DNA from: SOIA01 sp050116035
Lineage (GTDB): Bacteria > Acidobacteriota > Aminicenantia > Aminicenantales > Aminicenantaceae
DNA: 7,335 nt
Direction: 5' to 3'
NCBI GenBank assembly: GCA_050116035.1
Contig: JASFPJ010000155.1
Coordinates: 1-7,335 of the forward strand
In this document: piece by piece, positions 1 through 4,990 of the stretch
Position numbering within the stretch: position 1 is the first letter of the stretch
How the letters are laid out: each line of letters opens with the position of its first letter
Notes under the pieces: generated by a model
Database searches by the model: none
Told to the model about the DNA's origin: nothing
The model's input: the letters and a program-made list of their open reading frames with translations, nothing else
Made by a program: the position numbers and the translations under genes

Positions 1-1
1 G

Positions 2-688
2 TCCCCTGTCTATGCCATCGATGGCAATCAACTCCTCGCCCAGGTGGACAGGAACCTCAATCCGGAATCTTTCGAGTCCTACCGGAAGCTTATCAACATC
101 GAGCCCAATGGGAGAGAAAAAGAGTTTGTGCTCTTCACAGTCAAAAAGGGCAAAGAAAAAGTCGCTGCACTTTTTATCTCACCCGCCAGTGAAAAAGGCA
201 GAAGCACGCTGCGTCTGGATGAAAATATGTGGCTGTACATCCCCAACGTCGGTAAACCTGTTCGCATCACCAGTCTTCAATCCGTTGTCGGAGGCGTTTT
301 CAATAATGCGGACATTCTGCGGTTGGACTATGCTGAGGAATACAATGTCGCGGAGGTCGAAGACTTGGGGGATGAATATCTTTTGCACCTGAAGGCAAAG
401 ACAAATTCTGTCGCCTATGACCAATTGAGGATGTGGGCGGATAAAGAGAAACGCCTGCCGAAGAAAATCGAATGCCTCACCCGGGCTTCTATGCTGATCA
501 AAACCATCTATTTTAAACAGATTAAGGACTTTGGCGGAGGTATTGTCAGGCCTTCGGTGATTGAAACCGACAGTCCTCTGCATCAAGGCTACAAGTCGGT
601 GATGATATTCGCCGGAATAAAGCAAAGGGAATTCAGGGACGAAGTTTTTACGCTGTCCTTTTTACCCAGCCTGGAATCATTGAGATAA
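2..688 (+). CDS. LolA-like outer-membrane lipoprotein-sorting protein, 5'-truncated by the window edge
   Basis: The reading frame is open from the first bases, so the true start lies upstream. A GTG at 44 is possible but would remove what looks like the end of a signal peptide (SPVYA, then IDGNQLLAQVD). The 228 visible codons match the LolA-like family often annotated 'outer membrane lipoprotein-sorting protein'. Recognisable stretches are the N-terminal ESYRKLINIEPNG region, the central NMWLYIPNVGKPVRITSLQS segment, then VVGGVFNNADILRLDY, and an LPKKIECLTR strand typical of the convex beta-sheet that wraps a lipid or acyl group. Known members are periplasmic and often sit beside RND/MMPL-type exporters, so I infer that such a gene lies just upstream, outside the window. 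The stop (TAA 686-688) abuts the next gene's start with no gap, so the two are almost certainly co-transcribed. Family call is firm; substrate is unknown. Confidence 0.85.
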   Translation, partial: SPVYAIDGNQLLAQVDRNLNPESFESYRKLINIEPNGREKEFVLFTVKKGKEKVAALFISPASEKGRSTLRLDENMWLYIPNVGKPVRITSLQSVVGGVFNNADILRLDYAEEYNVAEVEDLGDEYLLHLKAKTNSVAYDQLRMWADKEKRLPKKIECLTRASMLIKTIYFKQIKDFGGGIVRPSVIETDSPLHQGYKSVMIFAGIKQREFRDEVFTLSFLPSLESLR

Positions 689-1984
689 TTGCGAACAACC
701 ACTCTGTCTCTCATTCTTCTAAGTCTTTTGGCCTCAGGTTTAACTGCGCAGGAGAAGCACACGTTTGATCTTTCGGAGATTGAAAAAAAACCGTTTCATT
801 TCGGTGGATATCTTGAATTCCGGCCTGTTTTTTTCGGCCTGGATAGAGATTCTTTGCTTTATAACCTCAAGTTTTACGACCTCGACGAAGGAGAAACACT
901 TGCAGAGTACAATTTAAACGCCCTTCTGGATTTCAGCTACGATAAAGGCATTTTCAGTGCAAAAATACGCACGAATACGGATATAACCAAGTCATTTTCA
1001 GGCTGGTTCCATGAGACGACTCTGTATGAAGCGTTCCTCTCGATAAAGCCGTCTCTTTCTTTTCATCTGGATTTTGGCAAAAAGCGCATGAAATGGGGCA
1101 AGGGCTATGCCTTTAATCCTGCTGCTTTTATCGATAGAGCGAAAAATCCCAATGATCCTGACCTTGCCTTAGAGGGTTACGTGGTGTTTTCTGTGGATTA
1201 TATCAAGAGCTTTAAAGGAAAATTGAAGACCATCACTCTGACTCCGGTTCTTCTTCCCGTCTACGACCAAATCAACAGCGATTTTGGAGAGTGGAACAAG
1301 CTGAATTTTGGCGGAAAGATTTATTTTCTGTTTTATGATACCGATATAGATATCATGTTTTTGTCAGGCGGAAGCGGGCTGGCCCGCTACGGAATAGATT
1401 TTTCCCGCAACATGACTTCCAATTTTGAAATACACGGTGAACTGGCTTATGTTCCTGACTACAATAAAAAAGTCATCGACCGATCTGGCAGCGTCATCGA
1501 GGAAAATTATGCAAATACAAGCTACCTCCTGGGTGTCCGATATCTTACCCGGTCAAACACGACCTTTATCATTGAATATTTCAAAAACGCAGGTGGATAC
1601 ACGTCCAGCGAGATGGATGATTTTTATTTTCTTATTGAGCAAGCCTTTCAGTCCTATGTGTTGACAGGAGACGATACTCAGCTCAACTTCTTAGCCGGTG
1701 CGGAAAGCCAGGCTTACAGAACATTCGCGCCCATGCAGGATTATCTCTATCTCCGGATAAGCCAGAAAGAACCGTGGGATATCCTGTACTTTATTCCTTC
1801 TCTCACAAGCATTATTAACCTCACGGATGGAAGCTTCTCTTTGACTCCGGAATTGCTATATAATCCTGTCACCAACCTGGAACTTCGAGCGAAAATTACG
1901 GTATTGGTTGGAAAAGATAGGAGTGAATTCGGAGAAAAGCAGAACGACTTTCGGCTGGAATTCAGAGGTCGGTATTACTTTTAA
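689..1984 (+). CDS. Outer-membrane beta-barrel protein of a LolA-linked envelope operon
   Basis: A 431-residue protein with a clear signal peptide: short basic start (MR), hydrophobic TTLSLILLSLLAS, and cleavage expected near GLTA/QEK (residue 20). The rest is alternating aromatic/polar strands (for example FHFGGYLEFRPVFFG at 36-50), and the chain ends in RYYF, a C-terminal aromatic as used by the BAM machinery. A conserved-looking segment at 131-150 (KKRMKWGKGYAFNPAAFIDR) followed by NPNDPDLALEGY resembles barrel proteins of the DUF1302/alginate-export type. The start is TTG at 689, the first codon after the upstream stop; no earlier in-frame start exists and the signal peptide begins right there. 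The ribosome site is poor (GAG at 682-684), which suggests translation coupled to the upstream gene. Role inferred: outer-membrane partner of the LolA-like protein and an exporter. Function not established; a porin-like role is possible. Confidence 0.75.
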   Translation: MRTTTLSLILLSLLASGLTAQEKHTFDLSEIEKKPFHFGGYLEFRPVFFGLDRDSLLYNLKFYDLDEGETLAEYNLNALLDFSYDKGIFSAKIRTNTDITKSFSGWFHETTLYEAFLSIKPSLSFHLDFGKKRMKWGKGYAFNPAAFIDRAKNPNDPDLALEGYVVFSVDYIKSFKGKLKTITLTPVLLPVYDQINSDFGEWNKLNFGGKIYFLFYDTDIDIMFLSGGSGLARYGIDFSRNMTSNFEIHGELAYVPDYNKKVIDRSGSVIEENYANTSYLLGVRYLTRSNTTFIIEYFKNAGGYTSSEMDDFYFLIEQAFQSYVLTGDDTQLNFLAGAESQAYRTFAPMQDYLYLRISQKEPWDILYFIPSLTSIINLTDGSFSLTPELLYNPVTNLELRAKITVLVGKDRSEFGEKQNDFRLEFRGRYYF

Positions 1985-2007
1985 GACGGAAATGCAAGCT
2001 CGATGGG

Positions 2008-2036
2008 TTGATTTTTAAGAATTCCATTCTTATAAG
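2008..2036 (+). promoter_or_regulatory. Candidate sigma-70 promoter for the DUF364 gene
   Basis: TTGATT (2008-2013) and TATAAG (2031-2036) are separated by exactly 17 bases, matching 4/6 and 5/6 of the -35 and -10 consensus. Transcription would begin near 2043, about 10 bases before the ATG at 2054. This places a new transcription unit after the barrel gene, although readthrough from upstream is not excluded because I see no terminator in 1985-2007. Confidence 0.45.
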
Positions 2037-2053
2037 GGAATTGGACGGAATTA

Positions 2054-2794
2054 ATGGAAAAAGCGAAAGTTATACTCCAAGACATTCTCTCATCATTGGA
2101 AGTCGATCACAAAGTGTCAGAAATTCGTACCTGTGTGTATTGGACTGCGGTCACTTCACTGCGTTGTGGTCTCGCCTCCACGATGGCCGCTTCCATCCTT
2201 CCCTCCCAAGAACACCAGGTGGAATACGCAGGGAATCTTTTACCTGTAGGAGCAAAGGAATTGGCTCGTTTATCCCTCTCTTCCCGAACGCTGGAAGCAG
2301 CGATAGGCATGGCAGCCATAAATTCCATATTGCCTATTGATGAATCCCTTTGTTTTGAGTTAAATGCGGAGGCTGAAATTCGTGCCCATGGAGAAGGAAA
2401 GCGGATAGCGATTATCGGTCATTTTCCGTTTGTCAAGCGTCTGGGGGCAGTGGCCAAAGAATTGTGGACCTTTGAACTCCCTGGGCGAGCGCAGCCCGGG
2501 GACTTTACAGGAAATGAAGTAGAGACTTCACTCCCTCAAGCAGAAGTGGTAGGCATTTCTAGTACCACCCTGATCAACCATACGCTGGGGGGTCTCCTGG
2601 ATCTCATTGCGCCAGGTGCCTATAAAATGATGCTCGGCCCGAGTACACCTTTGTCGCCGGTCCTTTTCGATTATGGATTGGACGCTTTATCTGGTTCTAT
2701 CGTTGTTGATCGTGACCAGTTGCTTAATTGCATAAGCCAGGGGGCGAATTTCAGGCAGGTGCGCGGCGTAAAAAAAGTGATACTCAAACGCTAG
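2054..2794 (+). CDS. DUF4213/DUF364 family protein (putative metal-chelating, enolase-N plus Rossmann-like fold)
   Basis: A 246-residue protein, about full length for the family. The N-terminal third (about 1-105) fits DUF4213, the enolase-N-like part, including the helix SSRTLEAAIGMAAINSIL at 76-93. The C-terminal part (about 115-246) is DUF364, a Rossmann-like domain with GHFPFV at 122-127, TTLINHT at 171-177 and LGPSTPLSPVLFDYG at 194-208, closing with FRQVRGVKKV. A structure of a Desulfitobacterium member led to a proposed role in heavy-metal chelation, but no reaction has been shown. There is no signal peptide, so it should be cytoplasmic. The ATG at 2054 has only a weak Shine-Dalgarno (GGA at 2047-2049). 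The gamma-CA-like gene follows 31 bases downstream on the same strand, probably in one operon. A GC-rich inverted repeat (2479-2486 with 2494-2501) lies inside the gene. Family call is firm; function unknown. Confidence 0.88.
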   Translation: MEKAKVILQDILSSLEVDHKVSEIRTCVYWTAVTSLRCGLASTMAASILPSQEHQVEYAGNLLPVGAKELARLSLSSRTLEAAIGMAAINSILPIDESLCFELNAEAEIRAHGEGKRIAIIGHFPFVKRLGAVAKELWTFELPGRAQPGDFTGNEVETSLPQAEVVGISSTTLINHTLGGLLDLIAPGAYKMMLGPSTPLSPVLFDYGLDALSGSIVVDRDQLLNCISQGANFRQVRGVKKVILKR

Positions 2795-2825
2795 ATCTTA
2801 TTTTGCTTATATACTGGAGATTAAA

Positions 2826-3356
2826 ATGGCTTTATATCAGTTTGAGGAACGGAAACCACGCATAGCCAAAGGAACTTTTATTGCCGAGTCAGCCTTGGTC
2901 ATTGGTGACGTACGGATAGGCAAAGACGCTTACATTGGTCATGGGGTTATCCTCCGTGGTGATTACGGCACGATCATTGTTGGGGATGGGACCGCTATTG
3001 AGGAAGGCGCAATAGTCCACGCCCGACCTAATGACCGGACTGTATTTGGAAATTGTGTCACTGTCGGACACGGGGCCATGATTCATAATGCCCGGATAAA
3101 AGATTATGCCGTTATTGGAATGCGAGCCACAATAAGCGATTACAGCAGCGTTGGAGAGTGGACAATTATCGGGGAGATGGGACTGGTCAAAAATAATCAA
3201 AAGGTGCCCGATGGTGTTGTGGCTGTGGGAGTGCCGGTTGAGGTCATAGGCAAAGTGGATAAAAAACAAAAAGAGTTCTGGGGCTACGGCAAAAAGCTCT
3301 ACGTTGAAATGGCTCACAGATACATTACTCCCGGTGCGTTTATGCGAATCGATTAG
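2826..3356 (+). CDS. Gamma-class carbonic anhydrase-like / PaaY-like hexapeptide-repeat protein
   Basis: A 176-residue protein of normal family length. Residues about 12-140 are hexapeptide repeats of a left-handed beta-helix (for example SALVIGDVRIGKDAYIGHG at 22-40), followed by a C-terminal helix (about 143-165) that packs the trimer. The three zinc histidines of gamma carbonic anhydrases are present: H65 (IVHARP), H82 (VGHGA) and H87 (MIHNA), along with the Arg-Asp pair R44/D46 (LRGDYG). The acidic loop that carries the proton-shuttle Glu in Methanosarcina Cam is absent, and the Gln six residues before the first zinc His is Glu (E59). These features fit the CamH/PaaY-like branch, whose members range from weak carbonic anhydrases to thioesterase-like or uncharacterised proteins. 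A good ribosome site, GGAGA at 2816-2820, sets the ATG at 2826. Likely co-transcribed with the DUF364 gene. Zinc binding is well supported; catalysis of CO2 hydration is only inferred. Confidence 0.87.
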   Translation: MALYQFEERKPRIAKGTFIAESALVIGDVRIGKDAYIGHGVILRGDYGTIIVGDGTAIEEGAIVHARPNDRTVFGNCVTVGHGAMIHNARIKDYAVIGMRATISDYSSVGEWTIIGEMGLVKNNQKVPDGVVAVGVPVEVIGKVDKKQKEFWGYGKKLYVEMAHRYITPGAFMRID

Positions 3357-3463
3357 CCGACGAAGAGAGATTTTTTTGGTGTGCCCCATTTTGTGATACT
3401 TCGCTTTCGGACGACTTAACTCCCTGAATTCCCACCCAAGTTTCTGGACGAGTCATGAGGAGA

Positions 3464-3492
3464 TTGTCATCTCTATAAAGTTGATATATACT
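3464..3492 (+). promoter_or_regulatory. Strong candidate sigma-70 promoter for queF
   Basis: TTGTCA (3464-3469) and TATACT (3487-3492) are separated by 17 bases; each hexamer matches 5/6 of consensus. It lies in the 146-base gap after the gamma-CA-like gene, which otherwise holds only a T-run (3371-3377) with no convincing stem before it and no gene or preQ1 riboswitch that I can recognise. The expected transcription start, about 3499, is only a few bases before the ATG at 3503, which bears on the choice of queF start. Confidence 0.55.
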
Positions 3493-3502
3493 TTTAAAAA
3501 AA

Positions 3503-3931
3503 ATGAAAAAAGGTACAGAAGCAAAAAAGAATACGCCTCGAATGACCGAGAAGGAGGCCAAGTCGGGCTTGGCAGAAAAGCTGCCGGAAATCGAGACCTT
3601 TCCCAACCAGTTTCCCGATTACGAAATAAAGATTGAGTTTCCCGAATTCACGTCGATATGCCCCAAGACGGGGCTTCCTGATTTCGGGACCATAGCCATC
3701 CGCTATGTGCCCAAAAGTCACTGCATGGAGCTCAAATCTTTAAAGATGTACATGCTCGCCTACAGAGACTTGGGCATTTTTTATGAGAACGCGGTCAACC
3801 GCATCCTGGAGGACATCGTTAAAGCCTGTCGTCCAGTGAAGGCGGTTGTGACAGGAGATTTCAATCCACGAGGCGGTCTCGCGTCCGTCGTCGAAGCGCA
3901 TTATCCTCGATCCGCAAAGAGCTCGAAATAG
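3503..3931 (+). CDS. queF: NADPH-dependent preQ0 reductase (7-cyano-7-deazaguanine reductase), short QueF type
   Basis: QueF reduces the nitrile of preQ0 to the amine of preQ1 with NADPH, the last free-base step before insertion into tRNA for queuosine. This is the short, single-domain form (142 residues, as in Bacillus) of the tunnelling fold. The nucleophilic Cys is C53 and the acid Asp is D60 in FTSICPKTGLPDFG; the QueF NADPH motif is ELKSLK at 76-81; the substrate Glu is E95 in GIFYEN; and NPRGG at 121-125 is conserved. The His that precedes this Glu in the Bacillus enzyme is Tyr (Y94), a variant I recall as common in other short QueFs. ATG 3503 has no Shine-Dalgarno and lies a few bases after the predicted transcription start. 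ATG 3542 gives a more typical N-terminus, and TTG 3569 has AAGGAGG at 3551-3557 upstream. The first 13-22 residues are therefore doubtful. No other queuosine genes are nearby. Confidence 0.93.
   Translation: MKKGTEAKKNTPRMTEKEAKSGLAEKLPEIETFPNQFPDYEIKIEFPEFTSICPKTGLPDFGTIAIRYVPKSHCMELKSLKMYMLAYRDLGIFYENAVNRILEDIVKACRPVKAVVTGDFNPRGGLASVVEAHYPRSAKSSK
3551..3557 (+). promoter_or_regulatory. Shine-Dalgarno-like AAGGAGG inside the annotated 5' end of queF
   Basis: AAGGAGG is a near-perfect anti-16S match. It is 11 bases upstream of an in-frame TTG at 3569, a little longer than optimal, and downstream of the ATGs at 3503 and 3542, neither of which has its own site. It may be a true ribosome site giving a queF product that starts at residue 23, or a chance result of the codons for Glu-Lys-Glu-Ala. 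Confidence 0.3.
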
Positions 3932-3943
3932 AGCTCCGCTTTT
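3919..3943 (+). terminator. Possible short intrinsic terminator overlapping the queF stop
   Basis: GAGCTC (3919-3924) pairs with GAGCTC (3931-3936) across a six-base loop (GAAATA), and CGC then TTTT (3940-3943) follow. The second arm begins at the last base of the TAG stop. The stem is only 6 bp and the T-run is short, so this is a weak candidate. The rest of the gap to 4009 is pyrimidine-rich and holds no gene. Confidence 0.3.
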
Positions 3944-4009
3944 CCTTCCCGCATTTTTCGTGCACGATATTTTATTCCCCTCTCTCTTTTCTTCACAGAG
4001 TTTATCCCT

Positions 4010-4015
4010 TATAAT
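4010..4015 (+). promoter_or_regulatory. Perfect -10 hexamer ahead of the EamA transporter gene
   Basis: TATAAT at 4010-4015 is an exact -10 box. At 17-base spacing the -35 position (3987-3992) reads TTTTCT, a poor match, so the promoter would need an activator or another sigma contact. Transcription starting near 4022 would leave a leader of only about 5 bases before ATG 4027, which also lacks a Shine-Dalgarno. Confidence 0.35.
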
Positions 4016-4026
4016 TCACTGTTCGA

Positions 4027-4935
4027 ATGGAAGAATACAAAAAACTCGGTGCCACAGACTTTTTTATGCTTCTGGTGGTGCTGTTCTGGGCGATTAACTT
4101 CACAGTCGTTAAAATAGCGCTTCGTCAATTCTCGCCCCTGGGATTCAATGGACTCCGGCTGCTTTTTTCGGCTCTGGTTTTAATCTTTCTCCTTGTCATC
4201 AGCAGGGAGGGGCTTTCTCTGAGAAGGGCTGATTTCTGGGCGGCCCTGGGTCTCGGAATAATCGGACACACCGGATACCAACTGCTCTTCATTCATGGAT
4301 TAAACTGGACGAAAGCATCCAACACCTCCATCATCATGGGTATGACGCCCGTTTTCATTGCTCTGCTGAGCACATTTTTAAAGCACGAGAAAATCCAGTG
4401 GGCGGCCTGGCTGGGAATTTTGATATCGTTCGCCGGATTCTATCTGGTCATCACCCAGCAGGGTGAGGGCTTTCAGTTGACATGGGAAAATATGAGGGGA
4501 GATGTGATGATTTTCACAGGAAACATTCTCTGGGCGACCTACACTGTTTTTTCAAGGCCTTTCCTGGACAGGGTATCCCCCCTGAAATGGGCAACCCTGA
4601 CATTAACATTCGGGACAGTGTTTTATATCCCTCTTGCCGCACCGGCTATCTTCCGAATCCCTTGGAAAGAGATTTCTTTCCAAGGCTGGATGTCCCTTCT
4701 CTACTCCGGTTTGTTCGCCATTGTTGTGTGTTATATCCTCTGGTATACATCTGTGAAGCGGATCGGCAACTCCAAAACAGCAATATACGGGAATCTCAAT
4801 GTCGTGTTTTCTGTGTCAATCGCGTATATCTTCTTGGCCGAAAGGATTACTCCTCTCCAGGTGTGCGGGGCTGTTATTATCTTGGCAGGCGTCTCTCTCA
4901 CACGATTCGGGTATCGGTTTTTTAAGAAGAAGTGA
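4027..4935 (+). CDS. EamA-domain DMT-superfamily transporter (10 transmembrane helices)
   Basis: A 302-residue inner-membrane protein made of two tandem EamA repeats (about 12-143 and 159-296), the standard ten-helix layout and length of the drug/metabolite transporter superfamily. Helices fall near 12-31, 38-57, 71-90, 101-118, 126-143, 159-176, 188-208, 218-239, 251-270 and 277-295. Family hallmarks visible are LFWAINFTVVKIAL at 19-32, the ASNTSIIMGMTPVF stretch at 97-110, and the second-repeat end AYIFLAERITPLQ at 266-278 followed by GAVIILAGV. The basic tail (RFFKKK) fits a cytoplasmic C-terminus. Members export amino acids, metabolites or drugs, and the sequence alone does not show the substrate. 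The start ATG 4027 has no ribosome site; the next in-frame ATG (residue 14) would cut into helix 1, so 4027 is preferred. It appears monocistronic and converges with the sulfatase-like gene. Confidence 0.9.
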   Translation: MEEYKKLGATDFFMLLVVLFWAINFTVVKIALRQFSPLGFNGLRLLFSALVLIFLLVISREGLSLRRADFWAALGLGIIGHTGYQLLFIHGLNWTKASNTSIIMGMTPVFIALLSTFLKHEKIQWAAWLGILISFAGFYLVITQQGEGFQLTWENMRGDVMIFTGNILWATYTVFSRPFLDRVSPLKWATLTLTFGTVFYIPLAAPAIFRIPWKEISFQGWMSLLYSGLFAIVVCYILWYTSVKRIGNSKTAIYGNLNVVFSVSIAYIFLAERITPLQVCGAVIILAGVSLTRFGYRFFKKK

Positions 4936-4944
4936 CACAGGGTG

Positions 4945-4972
4945 CTCATTTTTTGAAAAAGTGAGGATTTTT
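4945..4972 (+). terminator. Candidate intrinsic terminator of the EamA gene
   Basis: A nine-pair stem: 4945-4953 (CTCATTTTT) pairs with 4957-4965 (AAAAAGTGAG region) including one T-G wobble, around a TGA loop. GA and then five T (4968-4972) follow. The stem is A-T rich, so it is weak, but it starts 10 bases after the transporter stop and lies in the convergent gap (4936-4990), where a terminator is expected. No T-run follows on the minus strand, so support for termination of the opposing gene is poor. Confidence 0.4.
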
Positions 4973-4990
4973 GCGGGGAGAATGAGCGGT

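Noticed and set aside
179..625. 148-codon minus-strand open frame across the LolA-like gene
   Set aside because: It lies wholly opposite a well-recognised coding frame and its product shows no domain; it is an antisense shadow.
2019..2042. Inverted repeat AATTCC...GGAATT between the barrel and DUF364 genes as a terminator or operator
   Set aside because: Six-base A/T-rich arms with an 11-base loop and no T-run; it overlaps the -10 box and could be chance.
2008..2340. 110-codon plus-strand frame overlapping the start of the DUF364 gene
   Set aside because: The overlapping frame at 2054-2794 has full-length family similarity; this one has low-complexity Ser/Arg-rich content and overlaps the promoter.
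2889..3389. 166-codon minus-strand frame opposite the gamma-CA-like gene
   Set aside because: Hexapeptide-repeat codons often leave the opposite strand open; the sense frame has all zinc ligands and a ribosome site.
3357..3410. Possible terminator after the gamma-CA-like gene (T-run 3371-3377, CGAAG...CTTCG pairing)
   Set aside because: The only pairing arms flank the T-run with a loop of about 30 bases, so there is no stem immediately before the T-run as an intrinsic terminator requires.
3400..3502. preQ1 riboswitch ahead of queF
   Set aside because: No preQ1-I or preQ1-II-like stem and A-rich tail is visible, and the predicted transcript start leaves almost no leader.
4482..4925. 147-codon plus-strand frame within the EamA gene
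   Set aside because: Shadow of the second EamA repeat, whose helices and family motifs are in the main frame.
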